Shown here: in pieces, positions 12,551 to 23,547 of the stretch | How positions within the stretch are numbered: position 1 is the stretch's first letter | Layout: every line of letters begins with the position of its first letter | NCBI RefSeq assembly: GCF_002575655.3 | Contig: NC_053037.3 | Coordinates: 452,755,793-452,819,792 of the forward strand | Length of the DNA: 64,000 nucleotides | Origin: Aegilops tauschii subsp. strangulata | Lineage: Eukaryota; Streptophyta; Magnoliopsida; Poales; Poaceae | Reading direction: 5' to 3' | Program-made: the position numbers and the translations under genes | Notes under the pieces: model-generated | Told to the model about the DNA's origin: nothing | The model's database searches: none | Seen by the model: the letters and a program-made list of their open reading frames with translations, nothing else

Positions 12551-13708
12551 TTTAAGTTCAATTAATCATATTACTTAAGAACTCCCACTTAGATAGACAT
12601 CCCTCTAATCTTCTAAGTGATCACGTGATCCATATCAACTAAACCATGTCCGATCATCACATGAGATGGAGTAGTTTCAATGGTGAACATCACTATGTTG
12701 ATCATATCTACTATATGATTCACGCTCGACCTTTCGGTCTCAGTGTTCCGAGGCCATATCTGTTATTGCTAGGCTCGTCAAGTTTAACCTGAGTATTCCG
12801 CGTGTGCAACTGTTTTGCACCCGTTGTATTTGAACGTAGAGCCTATCACACCCGATCATCACGTGGTGTCTCAGCACAAAGAACTTTCGCAACGGTGCAT
12901 ACTCAGGGACAACACTTATACCTTGATAATTTAGTGAGAGATCATCTTATAATGCTACCGCCAATCAAAGCAAGATAAGATGCATAAAAGATAAACATCA
13001 CATGCAATCAATATAAGTGATATGATATGGCCATCATCATCTTGTGCTTGTGATATCCATCTCCGAAGCACCGTCATGATCACCATCATCACCGGCGCGA
13101 CACCTTGATCTCCATCGTAGCATCGTTGTCGTCTCGCCAACTTATGCTTCTACGACTATCGCTACCGCTTAGTGATAAAGTAAAGCATTACAGGGCGTTT
13201 GCATTGCATACAATAAAGCGACAACCATATGGCTCCTGCCAGTTGCCGATAACTCGGTTACAAAACATGATCATCTCATACAATAAAATATAGCATCATG
13301 CCTTGACCATATCACATCACAACATGCCCTGCAAAAACAAGTTACACATCCTCTACTTTGTTGTTGCAAGTTTTACGTGGTTACTACGGGCTGAGCAAGA
13401 ACCGTTCTTACCTACGCATCAAAACCACAACGATAGTTTGTCAAGTTGGTGTTGTTTTAACCTTCGCAAGGACCGGGCGTAGCCACACTCAGTTCAACTA
13501 AAGTTGGAGAAACTGACACCCGCCAGCCACCTGTGTGCAAAGCACGTTGGTAGAACCAGTCTCGCGTAAGCGTACGTGTAATGTCGGTCCGGGCCGCTTC
13601 ATCCAACAATACCGCCGAACCAAAGTATGACATACTGGTAAGCAGTATGACTTATATTGCCCAAGCCTCCCTTGTGTTCTACTCGTGCATATGACATCTA
13701 CGCATAAA
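12551..13708 (-). other. Copia 5' untranslated leader
   Basis: No coding capacity is evident. It holds the leader between the primer-binding site and gag, with recognisable Angela-type leader sequence around 13540-13700. Short ORFs here are not supported as genes. Confidence 0.6.
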
Positions 13709-13726
13709 ACCCGGCTGGGATGCCAC
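13709..13726 (-). other. Degenerate primer-binding site of the copia element
   Basis: The minus strand next to the 5' LTR reads GTGGCATCCCAGCCGGGT. Family members have TGGTATCAGAGC here, complementary to initiator-tRNA-Met, so this copy has several substitutions in the primer match. Confidence 0.65.
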
Positions 13727-15202
13727 TGTTGGGGAACGTAGTAATTTCAAAAAAATTCATACGCACACACAGGATCATGGTGATGCATAGCAACGAGAGG
13801 GGAGAGTGTGTCCACGTACCCTCGTAGACCGAAAGCGGAAGCGTTAGCACAACGCGGTTGATGTAGTCGTACGTCTTCACGATCCGACCGATCAAGTACC
13901 GAATGCACGGCACCTCCGAGTTCAGCACACGTTCAGCCCGATGACGTCCCTCGAACTCCGATCCAGCGGAGTGTTGAGGGAGAGTTTCGTCAGCACGACG
14001 GCGTGGTGACGATGATGATGTTCTACCGACGCAGGGCTTCGCCTAAGCACCGCTACAGTATTATCGAGGTGGACTATGGTGGAGGGGCGCGCGGCCCTGC
14101 CCTGGCCGCCTCTCCTCTTCTCCACAAAGGCCCACTATGGCCCATTAAGCCCCCGGGGGGTTCCGGTAACCCCTCGGTACTCCCGTAAAATCCCGATTTC
14201 ACCCGGAACACTTATGATATCCAAATATAGGCTTCCAATATATCAATCTTCATCTCTCGACCATTTCGAGACTCCTCGTCATGTCCGTGATCACATCCGG
14301 GACTCCGAACAACCTTCGGTACATCAAAACATATAAACTCATAATATAACTGTCATCGAAATGTTAAGCGTGCGGACCCTACGAGTTCGAGAACTATGTA
14401 GACATGACCAAGACACATCTCCGGTCAATAACCAATAGCGGAACCTGGATGCTCATATTGGCTCCCACATATTCTACGAAGATCTTTATCGGTCAGACTG
14501 CATAACAACATACGTTGTTCCCTTTGTCATCGGTATGTTACTTGCCCGAGATTAGATCGTCGGTATCTCAATACCTAGTTCAATCTCGTTACCGGCAAGT
14601 CTCTTTACTCGTTCCGTAATACATCATCCCACAACTAACTCATTAGTTGCAATGCTTGCAAGGCTTCAGTGATGTGCATTACCGAGAGGGCCCAGAGATA
14701 CCTCTCCGACAATCAGAGTGACAAGTCCTAATCTCGAAATACGCCAACCCAACAAGTACCTTCGGAGACACCTGTAGAGCACCTTTATAATCACCCAGTT
14801 ACGTTGTGACGTTTGGTAGCACACAAAGTGTTCCTCCGGTAAACGGGAGTTGCATAATCTCATAGTCATAGGAACATTTATAAGTCATGAAGAAAGTAAT
14901 AGCAACATACTAAACAATCAAGTGCTAAGCTAACGGAATGGGTCAAGTCAATCACATCATTCTCCTAATGATGTGATCCCGTTAATCAAATGACAACTCA
15001 TGTCTATGGCTAGGAAACATAACCATCTTTGATCAACGAGCTAGTCAAGTAGAGGCATACTAGTGACACTCTGTTTGTCTATGTATTCACACATGTATTA
15101 TGTTTCCGGTTAATACAATTCTAGCATGAATAATAAACATTTATCATGATATAAGGAAATAAATAATAACTTTATTATTGCCTCTAGGGCATATTTCCTT
15201 CA
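13727..15202 (-). repeat. Copia 5' LTR with promoter deletion (1,476 bp)
   Basis: Compared with the 3' LTR it lacks about 261 bp, corresponding to 9074-9334, with the 7-bp microhomology GGAGGGG at the join. The lost piece includes the TATA-like core. It has 18 bp near 14167 that the other LTR lacks. The two indels account exactly for the 243-bp length difference. Confidence 0.85.
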
Positions 15203-15207
15203 GTCAT
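15203..15207. other. Target-site duplication, right, of the copia element
   Basis: GTCAT directly after the LTR end TTCCTTCA. It pairs with GTCAC at 8715-8719. Confidence 0.75.
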
Positions 15208-16128
15208 GACATTCTTGACTTGAGTGGTGGTCTTGTTAACATTCTGTTTCCAATTGGGCTTTTATTCCACCTGAATCTGTTGCCAGGTACGAGCCTATTG
15301 CACTGGTTGCCCATCCTTCTATGGCTCAAACTTACGCTTGTTGTCATTGTTAACAGGCCTAGTATCTGATACCAGCTTGTGCTCCCTTTCAGCAATGAAA
15401 GCCTTGTTCACCAGAGTTTGGAAATTTGGAAAATCAAACATACTAAGAGTACACCGGAGTTGCAGATTTAATCCACCAAGAAATCTATCAATCTTTCTTT
15501 CTTCGGTGGCCACGTCATAAAGGGAGTAATGGGCCAGATGATTGAATTTTTGCAAATATCCACCCACAGACTGATTTCCTTGGACGAGTGCGAGAAATTC
15601 ACGCTGCTTAGTCTTCATAACTCCAGTAGGGATATGATATTTCCGGAACTGCTCCTTGAATTTTTCCCAGGTGATTTCTTCATCAGCAGGCCACATGGCT
15701 TTTGCATTTTCCCACCATATGGCAGCAGCGCCTTCAAGATAATGAGTTGCAAATGGAACTTTATCATTTTCTTCAGTACAAGCAATCTCAAGCTTTTTCT
15801 CAATGGTACGCAACCAATCGTCTGCATCCAAGGGATCAACAACCTGACTGAAACTGGGTGGCTTGGTCCTTTGAAAATCTGACATCTTGGAGTAATGACC
15901 GTTCTGATTTCCATTCTGTCCAACCATAGCTTGCACACTTCTTAATATTTCAATCAGATCGCTGTTCCTTCTTTCCTCAAACATACGCATAATTTGATCG
16001 GTGGAGGGCAGATTTGGCGATGGAGGCGGTGGCGGAACGTACGGCTCGGGGGAGTGTCCTGCCTGTCGTGCGGAACAACGAACAGGGGTACCCTCGCGAA
16101 CGTTGCTGCTGCTGCCTCCCCGCGACAT
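15203..16128 (-). pseudogene. gag: Chromovirus gag, N-terminal part
   Basis: The minus-strand start is taken as the ATG at 16128 (MSRGGSSSNVREG). The product has a Pro-rich N-terminus, then a retrotransposon Gag domain (DPLDADDWLRTIEKKLE, ATHYLEGAAAIWWEN, FREFRK-like FKEQFRKYHIP, LNLQLRCTLSMFDF). It stops at a TAG near 15319. Beyond that the same frame continues with two more stops (CAA TAG GCT, GAA TAA AAG) up to the copia insertion. The zinc knuckle that completes Gag is on the other side of that insertion, just below 8720. It is dead by insertion and by stops. Confidence 0.87.
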
Positions 16129-16931
16129 CCTATTATGATTTTTCCCAAGGCAATGCAACCGAGATGAGAAACATTCAAAATAAATTGGGGAAAAGCCAGC
16201 AACAAAAGCCCGAGAAAAACCGAAATGACGAGGAAAACACGGCGAATAAAAATAGAGTTCCAACATAATTATACATAGACTCATACATGAAAGATAGCCA
16301 ACATGCCAGGTTCAACTACTCTCATACAGGCAACAAAACATCATGACTCGTGCTACAACATCCGGACATCATCCCAATGACTGCTGATACTTAGAGGCTC
16401 TACTGCTCTGCTGGTGCTACGGGGTCCTCTCCTGATGCGGACTCGGATCCTGAACTGACGAGGTTAACTGAGACCTCCGGGTTAAAGGTAACACGATGAC
16501 GCTGCCTAGAGGGCTCTCCCTCGGGGGCAGGGGTAGGGTGAATCATCGGGGCTACAGGAGTAGCGAGAAGTGTAACCCACTCCGAAGGGGCACTGAGAGG
16601 GTTCACCGTCGAGGCACCCGAGCTACTCGGGGGAGTAACCGGTGAAACATGGGAACCAGAACTGGCTGGAATATAAGGAGTAAATCCCAGAGAGGATGGA
16701 GTAGTGGCAGATCTAGTAGTGACTAAAGCAGCGGCTAAAGCAGTACGGGCACGAGTCAGCTCTCGAGCCAGCTCGTGGAGCATAAGATAGCTAGCAGTGA
16801 CATAACGAGCAAGGTGGCTAGCAACACTATCAGATAGCTAGCAGTGACATAAAGCAGCGGCTAAAGCAGTACGGGCACGAGTCAGCTCTCGAGCCAGCTC
16901 GTGCATCATAAGATAGCTAGCAGTGACATAA
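16129..16931 (-). other. Chromovirus leader with an extra ORF and an 85-bp duplication
   Basis: A minus-strand ORF at 16783-16400 encodes a Ser/Pro/Thr-rich 127-residue peptide (SSGSHVSPVTPPSSSG; EGEPSRQRHRVTF). I do not recognise it; it may be part of the leader only. An 85-bp block is present twice, at 16725-16809 and 16851-16935, with two mismatches and about 40 bp between. The second copy ends exactly at the junction with the truncated LTR. Confidence 0.6.
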
Positions 16932-16935
16932 CGAG
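16725..16935. repeat. 85-bp direct duplication (16725-16809, 16851-16935)
   Basis: Two near-identical copies starting AAAGCAGCGGCTAAAGCAG and ending GTGACATAACGAG. The ~41-bp spacer itself repeats the phrase 'agatagctagcagtgacat'. The right copy overlaps the LTR breakpoint at 16932, so the duplication and the LTR deletion may be one event. Confidence 0.8.
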
Positions 16936-18475
16936 GGGGAGAGGGAGGAGGAAACAGAGGGGGTCGCGGCTTCGCCGGAGCTCTCGCCAGCGATGAGGGC
17001 TCCTTAGCCCAAACGAGAGGGAGGGATCGAGAGAGGGGATGGAGGCGCACTTGCCCGTACCCGTAGCGTAGCTAGGGTGGTCGGACGGCGTCGCAATCGA
17101 CCTCGCAAGCGAAGGCAGAGAGCGGTGGTCACCGGAGATGAGGAAGACGGCGAGAAGAGGCGACTCCAGGGGCTCCAAGTGGACGGTACGGCTTCACCGG
17201 AGAGAGGCGGAGGCTCTGGAAGGGTCGCCCTGGCCTGGGAGGGGCTGGAGCTACCACGACGACCCGAGGGGATAGCCGGTGAGCTCGAGCTCGGGGACAG
17301 CGGCCCGCGGCCTGCCCGGCCGGGCTACGGCTATCTACACGTTTGTGGAGTGTGTGGGAGTGGAGGATGGTGCTCGAGGAGGCTGGGGGTGGCTCCTTTT
17401 ATAGGCGAGCGTCGGGGGGTGGATCGGGCTCCGCCGGTGACACCTAGACACTGCGCCCGGTGACGAGCGGCGTCAGTGAGAGGAGGAGAAGGGGACGCAA
17501 CTCACACGGGGACTGTGGGCGAACGGGGACGAGCACAGGATCAAGAGGAAGGCGACGAGCACAGTGCAGAGCGCACTGTGGCGTTGGACGGACAGCGCCC
17601 GTGCTCGCTGCGGCGAGCTCCGGCGTCGGCGAGTGCCAGGGGGAGTTAAGGGAGTTGAGACGAAGATGGTGGCGAAGTTTGGCACGCTCGGGCAGTCGGG
17701 GAAGCGAGCACGCGCGAAACAGAGCGCTCGGCGGCACTCGGAGCGTGTCGACACGCATGCTGGCATCATGGACACGCGTGGTCACCGCGTGAACTCTTCC
17801 CTCAGGCCGACCAACGTCCAAAGATCATGTCTGGCTTGTTGTTCGTGGTAGTTTTGAAGATTACCACGCTTTGGTTTGGCTCCAGATGCAGTAGAGAAGA
17901 TTTTACAAGCTAGGTAAGTTTCTGATCAGTAACTTTGAGAGGTTACTGAGGTCAAATGGCTGGGAGTTGGGGGCTGTGCTTTGGAGGCTAGCCATCATCT
18001 ACTAAGGTGATGATGCACAAGAAAGTTCAGGAACAATGGAGCAAGTAAAATGGTAGTTGCTGTAGAAACCACCATTTCTGTCCAGAACAGAAAATATTTT
18101 CTGTAGCAAAAATATTCCAAAAAGTGATGAAATATTTTTGCTCAGGAAGGTGCCCTAGGGTTCAAAGAATATTTATGAATTTTCTCAGATTTTTGTGAGC
18201 CGGAAAAATTGGGGTTGCTTTGGAGCTCATTGAACTAGCTAGGGTTTTAGAGAGGAAAAATGAATATTTTTCATTTAAGAAAAATATTCCAAATATTATT
18301 TTGGGTAGGATCAGAGAGGGAATAATGGTTGGGGAGAGAAATGATGCACTTGGGTGAAAGCCAAGGGTACCCAAGTATTTAAGTCCATATGAAAAGATTC
18401 AAAAACTCCAAATTTCAACATCAATTCAAATGAAAAATCAGGCAAATAAAGGAGGGCAAAAACCAGGCTGTCACA
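16932..18475 (-). repeat. Chromovirus 5' LTR, truncated
   Basis: 1,544 bp aligning with 3610-5155 of the full LTR. The inner 2.0 kb and the primer-binding site are missing; the breakpoint has CGAG microhomology. It ends (plus strand) CCAGGCTGTCACA. Confidence 0.85.
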
Positions 18476-18880
18476 GGAATCTCTTTCTCTCACACAAACA
18501 CAAAACTTTGTCTCCCGGGGTCTCATTTCTCTCTACTATTCCCCTGTGTGCCACTCGCACACCCCTCATACAGAGATGTCTTTCGCTCCTTAGGTATGAG
18601 AACCTACGACTCTTCCTCTTAAATATCTCTTTCTCACACACAAACACAAACTCTGTCTCCGAGAGTCTCATATTTCTCCACTGTTCTCTTGTATGTCGCT
18701 CACACACACACTCTCTCCCTAGAGATATCTTGCGTTCCCTCATATGTCTCTCTAGCTATCACTCTCATTGTGAAATATCTTTCTCTCTCGCAGACACAAA
18801 ACTCCGTCTCTCGGGATCTCATTTCTCTCTGATATTTGTTTGTATGTGAGTCACATGCACCCTGTCTTCATCTCTCTCAC
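18476..18880. repeat. Target-site duplication and ~150-bp CTCTC/ACACA tandem units (copy A resumes)
   Basis: GGAAT at 18476-18480 is the right duplication of the chromovirus. Three diverged units follow. Each runs from 'atctctttctctcacacaaacacaaaac', through 'tctgtctc..ggagtctcat', to 'cctctc..tatgtctctct'. The left flank at 1393-1596 is the start of the same array, so the chromovirus landed within it. Confidence 0.7.
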
Positions 18881-19674
18881 ACCCACACACATAACTCAGC
18901 CTTCTAATCCACTCGACTCATATCTCTAACGCACACTAGCTAGCATATTTATCTTTCTATTTATCTGTTTCTCCATCAACCTTCTTTCATTTATAGTTGA
19001 TCTCTTTTGCACAATCGTTGTGCCTCACTCCCTCTGCTCGCCATAGATGCATGCTCCAGCCCATGCCACTATCTCTTAAAGACAAAAACACATGCTCAAT
19101 TGTTAGGCCTTCTTCCCTGCATTCTCACATGCATGCATATTGTCATACCGATCCGTCTCTCCCATGTCGTTGATCTTATGACTTATGTCTTCTTTCTTTT
19201 ATCTCGATCATGCGCGCGCACACACACACACATCCCACGTATACATGTATACCTCTCACACATGCACGTTCAAGGTTTCTATGTCTCCATACGTAGTTAA
19301 TTACCCTCAACCCTAACGCCACATCGAATCGTTCTCTTCTTGCGTGCACATAACTTCCGCCTGTATGGGTAAAACACACACTCACACTTAACAATCTCCT
19401 TCTAGCTACCCCCCCCCTCTCACTCTTCCCCTATATCTCCGAAACCAATAAGACCATCCCTTCGTTTTATTCCCACCTACATGCACCATCGATATATAGT
19501 AGTCTTCCTCGGTGTCTCTCGAACAAACACATTCTCTCGATGTCGACTCCTCTCACGCGCATACACCTTCTCTTCCCTCTCTACGGGCATTTTCTCTCTC
19601 GCACCCCATCGTTGGTGGCTTCTGCCATACACATCACCTCTCTATGATGAAGCCATGCACACTTAAATTACATC

Positions 19675-19740
19675 CGCCACCGAGGACCCCGCGACACACA
19701 CATACACACACACACACACGCACGCACCCACCCACCCACC

Positions 19741-19774
<34 letters not shown>

Positions 19775-19880
19775 CACTAAGACTCCATCACACACACGCA
19801 CACACACTAAGACTCCATCTCTCTCTCACTCACACACACACACACACACTAAGACTCCATCTCACACACACATGCTCTAG
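19675..19880. repeat. (CA)n minisatellite with ACTAAGACTCCATC punctuation
   Basis: Runs of CACACA interrupted by four-fold CCCA and by three copies of ACTAAGACTCCATC. It is a simple-sequence array, not coding. Confidence 0.85.
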
Positions 19881-20442
19881 GCGGAGCATTTGTTCCTACC
19901 ACCCTTCATCCAACCTTACCCGTATGATAAACAATCACCTTAATTTACTTGTATAACATGGACAAATTCCACTTTACTTTAGTAGTTAGCAAACTTATCA
20001 TCTGTACCCTTATAAAAAACCGAGTTGGCGATGATGGTGTGTCTGCCATCTTGTAATATAGACCGTCTGATCTATATCTGACGGATAGAAAGCAAACTAT
20101 GATAATTTTACAAAAGATACCCGCACCTCTCTCCACATCCTTATCTCCCACAACCTCATTGTTGAGCAATTAAAAAGGAATGTCTCTGGAACAATCTAGC
20201 ATGGTGGCCGCTGCCGCCTGCCGGCGCCGTCCATCCCCATGCCTCCTCCCATTCCGACCACCAGTCACCACCACGCTCCACTCCTCCTCACCTTATCTCT
20301 CATCTTTCATTTTTTCGATGACATTCTCGAGATACCAGTTTTCCGATAAAATTCTCGAAATATCATTAGTTTTTACACATGGGATTACTCCTGCATGGTA
20401 AATCACAACAGGTGTTTTGTAAAAAAAATGCATATTGAAGTT

Positions 20443-20469
20443 CCGTGCAATGCACGGGCATCTTGCTTG
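20443..20469 (+). other. Helitron-like 3' terminus (copy A), mutated
   Basis: A CCGTGCAATGCACGG hairpin followed by GCATCTTG and CTTG. Helitrons end with a short hairpin 10-12 nt before CTRR; here CTAG has become CTTG. Sister ends are at 32327-32352 and 39191-39217. Confidence 0.45.
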
Positions 20470-20733
20470 TAATTATATAACGCAAATCACGAGCAGGAAG
20501 TGACATTTTTTTTACACAACCACGTTAACATGGCCATGTAAATCACTAGCTAAAGTAAATACCATTATACTTATATCCCAATGCAAAAGGTTGAGTACAT
20601 GACCGAAGAGTAGAGTCGCACACACGCACTCTGTCTCTCAGAATCTCACACACACACACCAATTACGTGACGCCCACTTAAGCAGACACGTATGTTACAA
20701 TTTGTGCACCCGCGGGTACACGTGATGCTGCGC

Positions 20734-20837
20734 ATTTATTTAAGCCGGACGGCGAACCCAAACAGTAGCTGCATTCATTCCCCTCCCACCGCCTCTTCTC
20801 TGGTCACCGTCGCCCAGTAGCCATGGCCCGGCCGAAG
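20734..20837 (+). pseudogene. Promoter and first-exon fragment of an unknown gene
   Basis: A TATA-like ATTTATTTAAG at 20734, a plausible 5' UTR with TCCCCTCCCACCGCC, then ATG at 20823 giving M-A-R-P-K and an AAG|GTAACA donor. Nothing downstream continues a recognisable protein. It is probably a captured or stranded 5' end. Confidence 0.35.
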
Positions 20838-21287
20838 GTAACAACATACGCCATACTCCCGCCGGAGCGGCGCTTTAATCTGGAAATTTTAGTGGTCATG
20901 CATGCATCTTTTTGTGCTAGCACTCCTATATAAGGGTTGACCAGTCGCTTCCCGCGGACGTGCGCGGGCGGTGGAAGAGGAAGGAGAAGGGAAGCGGGTT
21001 GTGGAGTAACATTTTTTTACCACAATTTCTTAGGAAACTGAGTGCAATAATTGAGTAGTTTTGCAAACTATCAGTACTACACCTGAAACGGTTCAAAACC
21101 TATACTCCCTTGCCAGCGCGTGCTTCCCGCGTGAAACGGACAGCGTCGCCCTGGAGCATCAGTGCCGCATTAATGCCTGGCCAGAGCGGAGGCGACCTCT
21201 CACTGGCGCCGGCTTTGAAGCGGCGCGACGGTCGAGAGAGCGCCGCTTCCCGGTGCACGCGACTGCTCAGCGTCGAGGCTGGCCATA

Positions 21288-21599
21288 GGCCCTGTTTGGA
21301 TCCATGGGTTAGAGTTAGTTTGAGCTAGTTGGGGCTCAAATAGCCCTAAAATATCCAAGCATGAGGGTTTAAATTGGAGCAAGTTGCACCGAACCCACCA
21401 AAAAAACTATCCCACCTAAGAGGTGCTAACTAAAGATAGTTCTCATTGGGACCACTGAAAAATCACTTTTCTCTCTCCATCAAGTGCGTTTATTGTCAAT
21501 CTAACCCTGTCACCCAAACACCTCTTTGGCTACAGTTAGTTCAGGGTTGCTCATGAGTTAGTCTAACCTCTAGCTAAGTTAGAGTATCCAAACAGGAGC
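21288..21599. mobile_element. MITE with GGCCCTGTTTGGAT termini
   Basis: It starts GGCCCTGTTTGGATCC and ends GAGTATCCAAACAGGAGC, imperfect inverted ends of about 15 bp. The interior has the 'gttagagttagtttgagctagttggg' type of sequence common in grass MITEs of this class. It is non-coding. I could not settle the target-site duplication. Confidence 0.6.
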
Positions 21600-22005
21600 A
21601 GTATAGGACATGCAAGTTGCTCAAAGCATATAGTCAAATTCGTACGTGAAAGGATTTTTTTCTTTTTGAAAACGGAACGTGAAAGGAATTTTTTTAGAAT
21701 GATCTCGGCATGTCGCTAACATGTGATGAGTTAACCGACCTCAATAGACGGCAAAAATGCCAGCCCGCCGCACTTTGAGAGAGACGAGGAGGGAGAAGCG
21801 ATACGGGCTGCTGGATTACTAGAGATAGGTGTCGCACGGAAGCCAAGAAATATGGTGATAGCATGGGTTAGCCATGTACTAGTATGATGTAACTACACTG
21901 GGCTACCGTGCTTCGTACTCTTCCAGTCCGGTGTGGAGATGATTGGTTGATTTTATATCATCGAATAATATAAAATATTATGAGTGCAGACGCTCCACCA
22001 CGAGG

Positions 22006-22008
22006 TTC
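22006..22008. other. CACTA target-site duplication, left (TTC)
   Basis: TTC precedes CACTACAAAA. The partner TTC is at 50493-50495, and a 3-bp duplication is diagnostic for CACTA elements. Confidence 0.85.
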
Positions 22009-22035
22009 CACTACAAAAAAATACACTTCCGTGAT
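22009..22035 (+). repeat. CACTA left terminal inverted repeat
   Basis: Starts CACTACAAAAAAATACACTT. It pairs with 50466-50492 with few mismatches over about 27 bp. Confidence 0.88.
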
Positions 22036-22215
22036 GATACGTGTTTGTCACGGTAGGTCGCGTTTTTTGTCATGCATGTACATCCATGACGATTTTATGA
22101 CAGAATCAAGATAGTCATACATGTGCTGTCGTAGAAGTGTTCCATGACATTACCAAAATTATCATCATGGAAGTGTCCACTTCCATGACGATAAATCGTG
22201 CGTCACAGAAGTGCT
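22026..22215. promoter_or_regulatory. Left subterminal motifs, candidate TnpA-binding sites
   Basis: The motif CTTCCRTGAYGAT occurs at 22026-22038 and 22180-22192, with inverted or partial copies at 22161-22175 and near 22139 and 22080. The right end has the same word as CTTCTATGACGAT on the minus strand (50410-50422, 50355-50364). Repeated short motifs near both ends are what CACTA TnpA proteins bind in maize Spm; here this is inferred. Confidence 0.55.
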
Positions 22216-23240
22216 TTCGTCAAGGGTGACCGACACGTGGCATCCACCGTAACGGAACGCCGTTAAGCTATCGGTCGGGTTTTGGATCCGATAACCCGTT
22301 AACAGCCCCGACCAATGGGAAATTTCCACGTGTAAAATTCTTATTGGCCGGATGAAACACGTGTCAGCTCGTCAGTGGGTCAGATAGGCGCCTATGATAT
22401 GTCGACACGTGCCACGGCCCACCACTGGCCCATTTAGCTTACAAAGCCGGCCCGTTTGACTTGGTCAAAAGTTAACGGGCTGGCCCATGAAAAGCCTGTT
22501 AACGGTCTCTTTGCAAATAGCCCATTTTACGGCCCGTTAAGCCCTAAAGGAAATCGGCCCAACAACGTCATGTGGGCCGTCGAATATAACACCAGCCCAT
22601 TTCACTTTTGGCCCATGTATGGCCCACGACGTCTTTCGGCCCATATGAGGCCTTCGTATCTTTCGGCCATTTACAGGCCCACGGTGACTCTAGCCCATAA
22701 TGAACAGTAATTTTCTTTATACCCGTTAACGGCCCGTGATTTACATGGGCCGTTTCCAGCCCGTGTTAGCTTTCGGCCTATTGACGGCCCATACGTTCTT
22801 GGGCTCCTTTTCGGCCCTCGATTACTTCTGGCCCGTTACTGGCCTGTTCCCCTAATGGGCCAAATTCGGCACATGGCAAGAGTCGGCCCGTTACTGGCCT
22901 GTTACCCTAATGGGCCAAATTCGGCCCATGGCAAGAGTCGGCCCGTTTCTGGCCTGTTAACCCGTTGCGCCGTTTCCAGCGCGTCCTATATTCTGGCCCA
23001 TTAACGACCCGTTATGCCTGTGACAGAATTAAGCCTTTGCTGTCCTACGGCCTATTAACGCCCTGTTACCGTGCTGGGCTGATACCAATTACGCCCGATT
23101 ACGGCCCATGTAGACCCATTTATTCGACGGCCCGAGGCCCACCGATTACAGGCCCATTTATCGACGTCCCTTAGGAGACCCATGGATCCTACGGCCCGTA
23201 TATGGCCCATGGTAGTTGCGGCCACTAGCAAACCAGGGGA
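22216..23240. repeat. GGCCC/GGGCC-rich subterminal region with 55-bp tandem repeats
   Basis: Several dozen GGCCC or GGGCC words, many within GGCCCGTTA. A strict 55-bp tandem unit starts at 22830, 22885 and 22940 (GGCCCGTTACTGGCCTGTT... AATTCGGC..ATGGCAAGAGTC). TGGGCC words also match the plant site II (TCP) motif. ORFs here are artefacts. Confidence 0.75.
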
Positions 23241-23547
23241 AAAGAAGACTAGGAAATAAATAAGGCCGAAACTAACGCTAGGCTATTAAGGCGATTGCAC
23301 AGATTACATCCACTCGGCATCAAAGATCGCCACCAGTGCAAATATAGGGAACACCCTACACTATACAAAAATGGCTTGCTGTTTTCTTCAGCCGGTGGCT
23401 GCACGTTAAGAATAAATTTTGTATCGCACCAAAACAAATTACAACTATATAACAAAAGGAAGGTTGGCATAAAACTTAACAGTCTAGCAGATAAATGCAC
23501 CACCAGAAGTTCAGAAGCTCAGTTCATTTGACCTGACTATTACGTTT

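Larger units (their letters stand above)
8720..15202 (-). mobile_element. Angela/WIS/BARE1-type Ty1-copia retrotransposon, internally deleted
   Basis: Two LTRs (8720-10438 and 13727-15202) flank only 3.3 kb of internal DNA. On the minus strand the LTRs run from ..GGAAATATGCCCTAGAGG.. to ..GTTCCCCAACA, the recognisable ends of the Angela/WIS/BARE1 group. The internal part holds leader, gag with a CCHC knuckle, and then directly an RT/RNase H remnant. Protease, integrase and most of RT are absent, since an intact relative has about 5 kb internally. The element sits inside the gag of the chromovirus in the same orientation, with a near-perfect 5-bp duplication. It cannot make its own enzymes. 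Confidence 0.92.
1597..18475 (-). mobile_element. Ty3/gypsy chromovirus with long LTRs, nested-inserted and decayed
   Basis: On the minus strand the order is 5' LTR remnant (18475-16932), leader, gag, zinc knuckle, protease, reverse transcriptase, RNase H, integrase, chromodomain, polypurine tract, 3' LTR (5155-1597). RT before integrase and a C-terminal chromodomain define a Ty3 chromovirus. A long LTR suggests the Tekay/Del side of that group, but I do not assign a named family. Near-matching 5-bp duplications flank it. About 6.5 kb of the span is a younger copia element (8720-15202), leaving roughly 10.4 kb of chromovirus. Every coding block has stops or frameshifts, and the primer-binding site is gone. 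It inserted into CTCTC-rich DNA of copy A. Confidence 0.88.
18881..20469. repeat. Copy A, right part: low-complexity DNA to a Helitron-like end
   Basis: Mostly C/T/A-rich sequence with (CA)n tracts. There is no supported gene; the His/Thr-rich ORFs are products of the CA repeats. From about 19990 it aligns with 32110-32352 and, inverted, with 39191-39400. Confidence 0.6.
20470..22008. other. Intergenic stretch without an intact gene
   Basis: Contains a 5' gene fragment (20734-20837), a block at 21100-21280 that resembles 56420-56720, and a MITE (21288-21599). The rest shows nothing I can name. Confidence 0.5.

Noticed and set aside
19512..19880. Long His/Thr-rich ORF
   Set aside because: It is a direct translation of (CA)n and ACTAAGACTCCATC repeats and shows no domain or splice context.
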